Assembly (NCBI RefSeq): GCF_016862215.1
Contig: NZ_BOMN01000095.1
Coordinates: forward strand, 1 to 42,810
DNA: 42,810 bases
From: Winogradskya humida
GTDB taxonomy: Bacteria; Actinomycetota; Actinomycetes; Mycobacteriales; Micromonosporaceae
Reading direction: 5' to 3'
Shown here: positions 1 through 7,862 of the stretch, one piece after another
Position numbering within the stretch: position 1 is the stretch's first letter
Layout of the letters: every line of letters begins with the position of its first letter
Notes under the pieces: generated by a model
Databases searched by the model: none
What the model was told of the DNA's origin: nothing
Seen by the model: only the letters and a program-made list of their open reading frames with translations
Program-made: the position numbers and the translations under genes

Positions 1-90
1 CGGGCGGGCCGGGCGGGCCGGGCGGGCCGGGCGGGCCGGGCGGGCCGGGCGGGCCGGGCGGGCCGGGCGGGCCGGGCGGGCCGGGCGGGG
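1..90. repeat. 9-bp tandem repeat at window edge
   Basis: About ten perfect head-to-tail copies of the 9-mer CGGGCGGGC run from the window edge to about base 88. The period is a multiple of three. The array ends just before the -10-like box of the first gene. What lies to its left is outside the window, so the true copy number is unknown. Confidence 0.95.
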
Positions 91-94
91 CAGT

Positions 95-100
95 TAAGCT
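95..100 (+). promoter_or_regulatory. -10 box, leaderless promoter of the first SUKH gene
   Basis: TAAGCT is followed by 8 nt and then the GTG start at 109. No Shine-Dalgarno is present. The same box occurs upstream of the LysR gene. The spacing fits transcription starting at or next to the start codon. Confidence 0.5.
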
Positions 101-108
101 CACCGGCC

Positions 109-933
109 GTGACGGCTTTGGATGATCTGATGCGGCTGGTGCCACCGCCGGCCAATCCTGTCGGCGGGCCGGCGGACTGGGCGGCGGCCGAGGCCGGGCT
201 CGGACTGCGCCTGCCCGGCGACTTCAAGGCGATGGCCGACCGCTACGGGCAGGGCGAGTTCTGCGATCTCCTCTCTCTCCAGCAGGACCTGCCCGGCTAC
301 AACGCCGACGTGCTCGAGGACGAGCGGGGCTATCAGGAGGACGACCCGGAGGACTACCCGTACCCGCTGTACCCGGCGCCCGGCGGGATCCTGATCTGGG
401 GCGGCACCAGCAACGGCGACTGGCTGTGCTGGCTCACCGAGGGCGACCCCGAGGAGTGGCCGGTCGTGGTGTGGACGCCCCGGGGTGCGGAGTGGGAGCT
501 CTACCGCATGGGCGCTGCGGCGTTCCTCGAAGGCTGGCTCGCCGGCCGGGTCACGGCGTTCCCGGATGGCTTCCGGGCCACAGCGCAGTGGTTCGACCCC
601 GCCCAGGACCTGACCCACGTCTACGTCAGGCTCACCGAGAGCACACTCCCCTACGAACAGCGGTACACCCACCTGCGCGAAGCCCTCGCCCCGACCGCGG
701 ACCGGATGCGGGTCGGCCCCGAGGAGTCCCGGCAGGACAAGTTCGCCGCGGCCGGTGGCCGGTGGCGGGTGATGTACGAGACGGCGTACAGGCATCAGAT
801 CCGGATCGCGTTCCCGCCCGGCGACAACGACCGAGCCCGCGGGGCTGTGTTGCGGGCCGCCGCCCTGATGGGTTGCCAGGTCGACTCGGCGGACCGGCTC
901 GACTCCGGCGCGATGGTCGCGGTCTGGCTTTGA
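109..933 (+). CDS. SMI1/KNR4 (SUKH) family protein
   Basis: 274 aa from a GTG start. The N-terminal half looks like a SUKH domain: an acidic start with a LPGDFKAMADRYGQGEF stretch (about residues 34-50), then a Trp- and Gly-rich core (GGILIWGGTSNGDWLCWLTEGDP, roughly 90-115). The last ~100 residues form a separate alpha/beta region. SUKH proteins are typically immunity proteins against polymorphic toxins or contact-dependent nucleases, but many actinobacterial copies stand alone. No toxin gene is adjacent, so the role is open. The start is supported by a TAAGCT box 8 nt upstream and the lack of a ribosome binding site, suggesting a leaderless transcript. A second, frameshifted SUKH gene lies at 15878-16337. 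Confidence 0.8.
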   Translation: MTALDDLMRLVPPPANPVGGPADWAAAEAGLGLRLPGDFKAMADRYGQGEFCDLLSLQQDLPGYNADVLEDERGYQEDDPEDYPYPLYPAPGGILIWGGTSNGDWLCWLTEGDPEEWPVVVWTPRGAEWELYRMGAAAFLEGWLAGRVTAFPDGFRATAQWFDPAQDLTHVYVRLTESTLPYEQRYTHLREALAPTADRMRVGPEESRQDKFAAAGGRWRVMYETAYRHQIRIAFPPGDNDRARGAVLRAAALMGCQVDSADRLDSGAMVAVWL

Positions 934-993
934 ACCCACTGACCTCACCAGGCGGTCCCGGCGTTGCCGAGCCGGTGAACGATGCTTCGCCTG

Positions 994-1449
994 TCACGCC
1001 TTCTCCCGTTTCGTCAGGAGCCGGCGTCCACCCCAGGCGATCAGTCCGGTGATGGCGCCTACCAACAGGCCGGTGAAGATGCCGCTGACCGCGGCGAAGA
1101 TCCGGATCATCAGCTGTTCCGTGCCCGGCGACAGCCGGCCTTCGAGGTTGCCGCCCAGGCGCACATCGTGACCCCCGCTCACGTCCCAGAGCAGCTGGTG
1201 GGCAATGCACAGGAACACGCCGTAGAAGGCCCCGACCGCCAGGAGGGTGAGGAACGGTCGCGGGACCCTGGCAGCAAGCGCCACCGCGATCCAGATCATC
1301 GGCGGAACGACGACGAACAGCAGGTTGACGAACGTTCCTTCCTCAAGGATGTCCAGATCATGCAGGATCACGCGGGGCACGGCGAGCAGCGCCAATCCGG
1401 CCACAGCGGGCCAGGGCATTCCTCGGGGACGGGATGGCTGCTTCTGCAT
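994..1449 (-). CDS. small integral membrane protein, unknown
   Basis: 151 aa with about four hydrophobic segments (near residues 12-30, 38-58, 65-85 and 115-140) and a basic C-terminus (RRLLTKREKA). No family recognised. The start is ATG. A TACGGT box ends 6 nt before it and there is no Shine-Dalgarno, so the transcript is probably leaderless. It diverges from the histidine kinase at 1590, with which it shares a short intergenic region of about 140 bp. A link to that two-component system is possible but not shown. Confidence 0.75.
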   Translation of the reverse strand: MQKQPSRPRGMPWPAVAGLALLAVPRVILHDLDILEEGTFVNLLFVVVPPMIWIAVALAARVPRPFLTLLAVGAFYGVFLCIAHQLLWDVSGGHDVRLGGNLEGRLSPGTEQLMIRIFAAVSGIFTGLLVGAITGLIAWGGRRLLTKREKA

Positions 1450-1455
1450 GGCCCG

Positions 1456-1461
1456 ACCGTA
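1456..1461 (-). promoter_or_regulatory. -10 box, leaderless promoter of membrane protein
   Basis: On the minus strand TACGGT is followed by 6 nt (CGGGCC) and the ATG at 1449. There is no ribosome binding site between box and start. Confidence 0.5.
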
Positions 1462-1576
1462 GGCGCCCGGGCCTCGCGCGCCATCCGTCTCGGACCTCGA
1501 CCGTGTACGTCGAGAAGCGACAGCCCGGACGCCTCGCTACTACGTTCGGCGGCGCGCTACCGCGGTACTGGGGATT

Positions 1577-1582
1577 TAGGCT
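1577..1582 (+). promoter_or_regulatory. -10 box, leaderless promoter of histidine kinase 1
   Basis: TAGGCT followed by GGCCACC and the ATG at 1590. The 7-nt spacing matches several other genes here and decides the kinase start. Confidence 0.5.
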
Positions 1583-1589
1583 GGCCACC

Positions 1590-2738
1590 ATGGATAGTCG
1601 TATCCGGAGGCCCATGCCGTGGGTGGCCGACTCCATACTCGGGCTCGTTGTGACCGCCACGCTGGTGGGGACCATCTCGGCCCGGCAGGGCGGTACCCAG
1701 CAACCGGACGCGATCGCGTACGCATGGGCCGCCGGGCTGGGTGCGCTCATGCTCGCCCGCCGCCGCTATCCGCGTGCGGTGCTGGGGGTGACCGCCCTGG
1801 GGTTGTTCGCCTACTACTCGGTGGGGTACCCGGCGGTCGGTGTCGCCGTACCACTGGCCGCCGCCCTGTTCTCCGCCGCGGAGGCCGGTCGGCTCGTGAC
1901 CGCCGCCGTCACCTCGCTGGGGGTGCTCGGCGTCTCGCTCATGTTCCGGCTGATGGAAGGGCAGGACGCCGCCTTCGTACTCGGCTACGACCTGGCGCCG
2001 CACGTAACGCTGATGGCGGTTGCCATCGCGCTCGGCGACGGCCTGCGGAGCCGCCGGGTACAGCAGCGCAGTCAGCGCGAGCTGCGGGACCTGATGGCAC
2101 GGCAGTACATCCAGGAAGCGGAGAGTTGGTTACGCGAGGAACGATTGTCGATCGCCCGCGACCTTCACGACGCGATCGGGCACGCTCTCTCCGTGATCTC
2201 GCTGCACGCGGAGGTGGCACGCGAGGCGATCCCGGTGGACGACGAGGTCGCCGGACCTGCGGTACGGCAGGTGAAGGCCGCCGCGTCGGAGGCCATGCGC
2301 GAGTTGCGTACGACGGTCGGCGTGCTGCGTTCGAAGCCGCCCGGCAGGAGCGTCACGGTGTCGCTCGCGTACCTGTCGCCTGTGCTGGATACGGCCAGGG
2401 CGGCCGGCTTCGACGTCGAGGAACAGGTCGAGGTGGCGCCGGGGACGCTGCCCCGGATCATCGACGCGGCCGCGTACCGGATCGTCCAGGAGGCGGTGAC
2501 CAACGTGGTCCGGCATGCCGATGCCAGTCGGCTGAGTGTGAGAGTGGTCGCCGGCACCACGCGGCTGCGAGTGTTCGTGACCGATGACGGTCCGCCACCG
2601 GGGAAGCCCCTTCGTGCGGGTCATGGCATCGCCGGTATGACGGAGCGGGCCCGCGCGCTCGGTGGGTCGCTGCGCACGCGGCACGAAGCGTCCGGATTCA
2701 CCGTCGAGGCCGAACTGCCTCTGCGCGAACCCTCATGA
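1590..2738 (+). CDS. NarL-type sensor histidine kinase (two-component system 1)
   Basis: 382 aa. Residues ~10-150 hold several membrane segments with no large extracellular sensor domain. A short coiled linker follows, then the HisKA_3 dimerisation domain with phospho-acceptor His193 in RDLHDAIGHALS. The HATPase_c domain has the N-box (EAVTNVVRHAD) and a DDGPPPG / GHGIAGMTERARALGG glycine box. The reading frame is open further upstream to 1434, but the TAGGCT box 7 nt before ATG 1590 supports this start. The stop overlaps the start of the response regulator as ATGA, so the pair is translationally coupled. By family it autophosphorylates and passes phosphate to the partner regulator; the signal is unknown. 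A second similar pair lies at 39834-41620. Confidence 0.92.
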   Translation: MDSRIRRPMPWVADSILGLVVTATLVGTISARQGGTQQPDAIAYAWAAGLGALMLARRRYPRAVLGVTALGLFAYYSVGYPAVGVAVPLAAALFSAAEAGRLVTAAVTSLGVLGVSLMFRLMEGQDAAFVLGYDLAPHVTLMAVAIALGDGLRSRRVQQRSQRELRDLMARQYIQEAESWLREERLSIARDLHDAIGHALSVISLHAEVAREAIPVDDEVAGPAVRQVKAAASEAMRELRTTVGVLRSKPPGRSVTVSLAYLSPVLDTARAAGFDVEEQVEVAPGTLPRIIDAAAYRIVQEAVTNVVRHADASRLSVRVVAGTTRLRVFVTDDGPPPGKPLRAGHGIAGMTERARALGGSLRTRHEASGFTVEAELPLREPS

Positions 2739-3382
2739 TCCGCGTCGTGCTGGTCGACGACCAGGAGCTCATCCGGGCCGGGCTGCGCGCTCTGCTGGCG
2801 TCGGTCCCCGACGTCGAGGTCGTGGCCGAAGCAGGTGACGGCGTCGCCGGTCTCGCCGTCGTCCGGCGGCACCTGCCGGACGTGGTGCTCATGGATCTGC
2901 GTATGCCGGGCGGCGACGGCCTCACAGCGACCGCGCAGATCACCCGGGACGCATCCCTCAACGGCGTGCGGGTCCTCGTACTCACCACCTTCGACGAGGC
3001 CACCGAGATCGATTCGGCGATCCGCGCGGGAGCGGCCGGCTATCTGCTGAAGGACATCGGTTCCGACGATCTCCGCCGGGCGGTCCGGGTCGTCGCCGCC
3101 GGGGACAACCTGCTGTCCCCAGCGGTTACCCGGCATGTCATGGACCGGCTCGCCTCGCAGGATGCCCCTGCGGAACCCGACCCCCGGCTCGCCCGGCTCA
3201 CGGAGCGCGAACGCGAGGTCCTGTCCCGGGTCGGTCTCGGGGAGACCAACCAGGAGATCGGCGAAGCGCTGTTCATCAGCCCGGCGACCGCCCGGACCTA
3301 CGTCAGCAGGATCCTTGCCAAACTGGACGCGCGTGACCGTACCCAGCTCGCGGTCATTGCCCACCGCGAAGGCCTCGCCTGA
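2735..3382 (+). CDS. NarL/LuxR-family response regulator (two-component system 1)
   Basis: 215 aa. An N-terminal receiver has the acidic pair DD at residues 8-9, phospho-acceptor Asp54 in VLMDLRMPGGDG, a conserved Thr in LTTFDE and Lys in YLLKDI. A C-terminal LuxR helix-turn-helix (about 150-205) contains LTEREREVLSRVGLG and TARTYVSRILAKL. Phosphorylation by the upstream kinase should alter DNA binding. It overlaps the kinase by 4 nt. Targets are not apparent. Confidence 0.95.
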   Translation: MIRVVLVDDQELIRAGLRALLASVPDVEVVAEAGDGVAGLAVVRRHLPDVVLMDLRMPGGDGLTATAQITRDASLNGVRVLVLTTFDEATEIDSAIRAGAAGYLLKDIGSDDLRRAVRVVAAGDNLLSPAVTRHVMDRLASQDAPAEPDPRLARLTEREREVLSRVGLGETNQEIGEALFISPATARTYVSRILAKLDARDRTQLAVIAHREGLA

Positions 3383-3554
3383 CTGTGAGGCTGGTGGTGC
3401 CGGCCCGCTAACGGCGGTCGCGGCTTTCTCACCAGCGGCGTTACTTCTCCGGCGATCTGCCCGTCTGCTGTTCGCAGGCACAAGCCCGCCGAGGGGTACG
3501 CGGACCGTCGGTGAGTGTCGTGCTGCGAGGGTTCAGTGCTCGGCAGGGGCGGTG

Positions 3555-5264
3555 CTACCTGTCGAGGGCGATGGCGAGGCGACGTACCCATCGCTCGACG
3601 TCGCCCTCGATGATCGGGTGCTCGGCGGCGAGGTTGTCCCAGTCGACGTCGATCCAGGACAGTACGGTCTCCGGGCCGAAGGTCGGGTCGCTGAGGAGTT
3701 CGCGGACCAGGTTCAGGTCGACCGGGGTGTGCTCGGCCAGGAGGACCGCGTCGTAGAGGTCCTTGCCCTGTGGCCACATGTCGGTGCCGAGCCACTGCAG
3801 CTTCCAGGCCAGCGACAACCCCGCGGTGGCGGCCTGCACCGGGACGCCCACGCCGGGCAGCGTCACCGGGAGCGGGTCGACGGGCAGCCGCTCCCCGAAG
3901 ACGACATCGACCTGCAGCGACCCGCCGAGCTCATCCACCGAGCGCCGCGACCCCCGCGCAGGCCGACGCGAACCCCGGCCTCCACCGCGACGCGACACCG
4001 CATCGCCACGCGAACCCTCGCCTCCAGGCAAAGCCGCACCACCACGCAACGCCGAACCGCCATGCGAGCCCTCATCCAAGGCGCCGCGGGCGTGCAGGGC
4101 GTCGAAGGGGATGGCCAGCCGGTGGCCGTCGGCGCGCTCGTACGTCCAGATCGCCGACTCCGCAGCTTCGCCCGGTTGCAGCCCCGCGCACGCGAGGATG
4201 CCGTCGAGCAGTTGGCGGGCTTCGGTGCTGTCGCTGGTCAGGGTCGGGGGTGTGACCACGAAGTCCAGGTCACCCGGCTCCCGCGCGGCTTCGCCCACCC
4301 ATGCCGGCATGGTGACGCTGCCCCGGAGCACCAGGTGCGCGGACCATCGGCTGGCGGCGATCGCCGTCAGGAGGTCCTGCATGGCTGTCCGGCGGGCGTC
4401 GCGCCAGCGCTGACCCAGCACCGGGTCGGTGAAGACCGGCTCGCCGGGGCGGAACGCGTGGGGGTACGGCTTGACGGCCGGATCGAAGGCGGCGCGCTGA
4501 CGGAGGCCGGGTGCGGACGGCAGGGGCTGGTAGGTGGGCGGGTACCCGGGTTGGCCGGCCGGGGCCTGGCGGTTCGCGTCGTCGCGCTTCGTGAGCCAGT
4601 CGTTGTTCTTGCGACCCCAGGCGTCCGCCTGCCGGGGCGGCTGGAGCCAGCCGAGGTCCAGGTCGAGGTGGCTGTCGTGCACCACGTACTCCTGCTCGAC
4701 CTTGGCGATCTCGTATCCGGCGGCCCGCAGGCCGTCCACCAGTTCGCCGAGCCGGGCCGTCGACGTCTCCCTGCCCACGCCCCAGCAGCGCTGGTTGACG
4801 AACCGCGCCTGGGTGCCGGCAGCGTCCCGGGACCGGGCGTTACGTGACAGTCGTGCCCCGAAGGCGACGGCCAGGTCGGTGAGTTCCAGCAGACCGGCGA
4901 CGCCCGCCCCGGCCGGCAGCAGCACCTTCACGTGATGCTCGAAGTACCGGTCCTGCGGTTCCCCGGCGGCGTCACGATCGGCGACCGGCACGCCGGCCGC
5001 GTACGGTGCCGCCTCGACCTTGACCCGGGCCGGGCGCATGCCGGCCTGCCCCAGCCTGTCGCACCACTCTCCTGCCACCCGGATCTGCTCAGCGAGGGTG
5101 CCGCTGCCGTGCAACGTCAGCATCGGCTGGTGACTGATGTCGCCGCGGTCCAGTTCGATGTGCACAACCTTCAGTGCGTGCTCGGCGGCGAAGGCGTCCA
5201 GGGCGTCACGCTGATGCGCCTGTACGGTCACGTGTGTCTCGAAGTCCCCGCTGATCTCGCTCAC
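3555..5264 (-). CDS. AbiEii-like nucleotidyltransferase fused to an unknown N-terminal duplicated region
   Basis: 569 aa from GTG. The C-terminal part resembles nucleotidyl transferase AbiEii/AbiGii-type proteins: RGS (314-316) in LVLRGSVTMPAWVG, then D332-x-D334 in EPGDLDFVV, and a third acidic residue in LQVDVVF (D453). These are the metal-binding positions expected of this fold. The stretch between the second and third acidic positions is swollen by a ~50-residue Gly/Arg-rich low-complexity insert (about 392-443). Residues 1-210 contain two related segments beginning FETHVTV (8-14) and YFEHHVKVLL (108-117), which I do not recognise. A TATCCT box ends 6 nt before the GTG and no Shine-Dalgarno is visible, suggesting leaderless expression. 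No antitoxin partner (AbiEi-like) is adjacent. Function inferred only at fold level. Confidence 0.7.
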   Translation of the reverse strand: MSEISGDFETHVTVQAHQRDALDAFAAEHALKVVHIELDRGDISHQPMLTLHGSGTLAEQIRVAGEWCDRLGQAGMRPARVKVEAAPYAAGVPVADRDAAGEPQDRYFEHHVKVLLPAGAGVAGLLELTDLAVAFGARLSRNARSRDAAGTQARFVNQRCWGVGRETSTARLGELVDGLRAAGYEIAKVEQEYVVHDSHLDLDLGWLQPPRQADAWGRKNNDWLTKRDDANRQAPAGQPGYPPTYQPLPSAPGLRQRAAFDPAVKPYPHAFRPGEPVFTDPVLGQRWRDARRTAMQDLLTAIAASRWSAHLVLRGSVTMPAWVGEAAREPGDLDFVVTPPTLTSDSTEARQLLDGILACAGLQPGEAAESAIWTYERADGHRLAIPFDALHARGALDEGSHGGSALRGGAALPGGEGSRGDAVSRRGGGRGSRRPARGSRRSVDELGGSLQVDVVFGERLPVDPLPVTLPGVGVPVQAATAGLSLAWKLQWLGTDMWPQGKDLYDAVLLAEHTPVDLNLVRELLSDPTFGPETVLSWIDVDWDNLAAEHPIIEGDVERWVRRLAIALDR

Positions 5265-5270
5265 GCCGGG

Positions 5271-5276
5271 AGGATA
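5271..5276 (-). promoter_or_regulatory. -10 box, leaderless promoter of nucleotidyltransferase gene
   Basis: Minus-strand TATCCT then 6 nt (CCCGGC) then the GTG at 5264. It supports GTG as the start because the local bases contain no ribosome binding site. Confidence 0.5.
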
Positions 5277-5349
5277 AGCGCTGCCCCGCCCCCGCGACGA
5301 TCGATAAAGCTATCGGCAAGGGCGATCGGCGAAGCAGACGGACAGCGAA

Positions 5350-5384
5350 AGGCCCGGCGCGAAGAACAGATGCGCGCCGGGCCT
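5350..5384. terminator. strong hairpin terminator after the molybdopterin oxidoreductase
   Basis: Perfect 12-bp inverted repeat AGGCCCGGCGCG / CGCGCCGGGCCT with an 11-nt loop, 20 bp beyond the stop of the minus-strand oxidoreductase gene. There is no clear U tract, as is usual for high-GC actinobacteria. Confidence 0.75.
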
Positions 5385-5404
5385 GGGTGCCGGGCAGGAG
5401 ACCG

Positions 5405-7738
5405 TCAGGCTGCCGCGGCCGGGGTGACCTCGACGATCAGGTGCTTGGTCAGCGGCTGTTCGCTCTGGGAGCTGTTGTCCGTCAGCGCGCAGAGCACGTT
5501 CAGTTCGGGCATGTAGCCCGTGACGCTGCCGCGCGGGGTGTCGTAGCCGATCACGCGGTACCCGTACACAGATCGGGTTTCCCCGTCTCGGGCATGGCTG
5601 GTGATGTCGATGAGGTCCCACTCGCTCAGGCCGTGTTCTGTCATGTCCTCGCGGTTCATGAACAGGACCGTGCGGATGTTCTTGACGCCACGGTAGCGGT
5701 CGTTGTCCGAGTAGATGGTGGTGTTCCACTGGTCGTGGGACCGTACGGTCGAGAGCATCAGGCGGCCCTCGGGCGGGACCACGTCGGGCAGCGGTGAGCT
5801 GTGGAACTCGGCCTTGCCGGAGGCGGTCAGCCAGACCCTTTCCCTGGCCGGCTGGGCGAGTCGGAAGCCGATGCCGTCGTGGACGCGCTTGTTGAAGTCC
5901 TCGAAGCCGTCGAGCGCGTGAGACATTGTGTCTCGGATCTTGTCGTAGTCCTCGGCGTAGGCCTCCCATGGCGTGGCCGAGCCGGGCAGGGTCGCCCGGG
6001 CCATGCCGCAGAGGATGGCGTTCTCCGACTCGAGGTGCTCGGTCGGCGGCTTGCGCTTGCCGTAGGAGAGGTGCACGTAGCTCATCGAGTCCTCGATGGT
6101 CACGCCCTGTTCCTTGCCGCCGCGGAAGTCCTTCTCGGAGCGGGCCAGGCAGGGCAGGATCAAAGCCTTCTTCCCGTGTACGAGGTGGCTGCGGTTGAGC
6201 TTTGTGCTGACCTGCACCGTCAGCTCGGTGTTACGCAGCGACGCGAAGGTCTGCTCGGTGTCGGGGGCCGCGAGGGCGAAGTTGCCGCCCACGCTGATGA
6301 AGACCTTGACCCGGCCGTCGCGCATCGCCTCGATGGTGTCGACCGTGCCCAGGCCGCGTTCGCGGGGGGAGACGATGCCGGTGGCCGCGTCGTGCTTGGC
6401 CAGCCATGCCTCGGTCGGGTGGTGGTTGACGCCGCAGGTGCGGTTGCCCTGCACGTTGCTGTGCCCGCGGATCGGGGACGGTCCGGCGCCGAGATGGCCG
6501 ATCATGCCGCGCAGCAGGAGCAGGTTGATGATCTCGCGCATCGTGTCGACGCTGTGTTCCTGCTGGGTGAGGCCCAGGCACCAGGCGATGATCGTACGTT
6601 TCGACGCGACGTACTTCGCGCCCAGCTCGCGGATCTGCTCCTCGGGGACGCCGGACTGGTGCACCAGCTCGGCCCAGTCGGAGTCCTCGACCGTCTTGCG
6701 GTACGCCTCGTACTGATCGGTGTGCTCGGCGATGAAGTGCTCGTCGACGGCGCCCTGCTCGAGCACCACCTTGGCGACGCCACGCAGCAGCGCCAGGTCA
6801 CCGGCGATGCGGGGCTGGATGTTCATCGTGCCGGTCTTCGTGGCGTGGAACGTGCCCATCGCCTTGAAGTCGTGCGGCACGATGGTCCGCTGGCTGGCGA
6901 CCTCGATCAGCGGGTTGACGTGCACGATGTCGGCGCCACGGTCGGCGGCGAGGGCCAGCGAGGTGAGCATCCGGGGCGCGTTCGAGGCGGCGTTGACGGC
7001 CATCAGGATGAGCAGGTCGGAATTCTCCCAGTCCTCCAGGTCGCAGGTGCCCTTGCCGGTGCCGATCGCTGCCTGTAGAGCCCGGCCGCTCGCCTCGTGG
7101 CACATGTTGGAGCAGTCGGGGAGGTTGTTGGTGCCGTACTCGCGTACCCACAGCTGGTAGAGGAAGGTGCCCTCGTTGCTGAGCCGTCCGGAGGTGTAGA
7201 AGGAGGCCTCGTGCGGGCTGGGCAGGGCGCGCAGGGCATCGCCGACCATCTTGTACGCGTCGGCCCAGCTGATCGGCTCGTACTTGTCGGTCGCCGGGTT
7301 GTAGCTCATCGGCTCGGTGAGCCGGCCCTGGTTCTCCAGGTCGTGGTCGTTCCACTTGTTGAGCTCGGCGACCGTGTGCGTGGCGAAGAACGCGGCGTCG
7401 GTGCGCTTGCGGGTCATCTCCCACGTGACGTGTTTGACGCCGTTCTCGCAGAAGTCGAGGTGCAGGCCCTTGCGGTCGTCCGGCCAGGCGCACCCGGGGC
7501 AGTCGAAGCCGCCGCCCTTCTTGTTGAGGCGGAGCTGGTTCATCTGCAGCACGGCCCGCGGCGCAGCCAGGGGCTCCTGGGCCTTCGCGATGATCTTGCC
7601 GACGCTGACCGCCGCGCCCCAGCCCGCGGACGGGTGGTGATAGTCGGCCTGTGAATATTCACCGCTGGTGTTGGGCCCGCGCCCCTGTGCGGGCTCGCCG
7701 GGCGCTCCCTGTCCCAGCCGGTCACCGTCGCGTGCCAT
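5405..7738 (-). CDS. FdhF/YdeP-type molybdopterin oxidoreductase
   Basis: 777 aa from an ATG with GGAGG 4-5 nt upstream. The frame is open a further 45 codons to 7873, but that part is low quality. It is a cytoplasmic formate-dehydrogenase-alpha-like protein of the YdeP kind: GGGFDCPGCAWPD (~76-88) and LDFCENG near 95-100 replace the usual N-terminal 4Fe-4S Cys set, followed by molybdopterin-binding segments (YTSGRLSNEGTFLYQLWVREYG, MCHEASGRALQ, IRGHSNVQGNRTCG) and a C-terminal dinucleotide-binding domain. Length matches the family (~760 aa). The substrate of this family is uncertain; formate is often suggested and YdeP is linked to acid resistance. FdhD or cofactor genes are not adjacent. 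It diverges from the GH13 gene. Confidence 0.92.
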   Translation of the reverse strand: MARDGDRLGQGAPGEPAQGRGPNTSGEYSQADYHHPSAGWGAAVSVGKIIAKAQEPLAAPRAVLQMNQLRLNKKGGGFDCPGCAWPDDRKGLHLDFCENGVKHVTWEMTRKRTDAAFFATHTVAELNKWNDHDLENQGRLTEPMSYNPATDKYEPISWADAYKMVGDALRALPSPHEASFYTSGRLSNEGTFLYQLWVREYGTNNLPDCSNMCHEASGRALQAAIGTGKGTCDLEDWENSDLLILMAVNAASNAPRMLTSLALAADRGADIVHVNPLIEVASQRTIVPHDFKAMGTFHATKTGTMNIQPRIAGDLALLRGVAKVVLEQGAVDEHFIAEHTDQYEAYRKTVEDSDWAELVHQSGVPEEQIRELGAKYVASKRTIIAWCLGLTQQEHSVDTMREIINLLLLRGMIGHLGAGPSPIRGHSNVQGNRTCGVNHHPTEAWLAKHDAATGIVSPRERGLGTVDTIEAMRDGRVKVFISVGGNFALAAPDTEQTFASLRNTELTVQVSTKLNRSHLVHGKKALILPCLARSEKDFRGGKEQGVTIEDSMSYVHLSYGKRKPPTEHLESENAILCGMARATLPGSATPWEAYAEDYDKIRDTMSHALDGFEDFNKRVHDGIGFRLAQPARERVWLTASGKAEFHSSPLPDVVPPEGRLMLSTVRSHDQWNTTIYSDNDRYRGVKNIRTVLFMNREDMTEHGLSEWDLIDITSHARDGETRSVYGYRVIGYDTPRGSVTGYMPELNVLCALTDNSSQSEQPLTKHLIVEVTPAAAA

Positions 7739-7862
7739 GTCGCCTCCGACCATCCGAAACACACCCTTATCGATCACGGTGCCACTTGCGGCTCCGCGGC
7801 GCCAGTCCGGCCCTCTGGACCGCCTCCCTGCACTGTATAGAGCTTTGTGAAAGTGTCGGGGC

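Noticed and set aside
100..948. Long minus-strand open frame across the first SUKH gene
   Set aside because: Composition is typical of an antisense shadow in GC-rich DNA; the plus strand gives a recognisable SUKH protein.
3135..4847. 570-codon plus-strand open frame
   Set aside because: It overlaps the response regulator and the nucleotidyltransferase, both recognisable in other frames, and shows no motifs.
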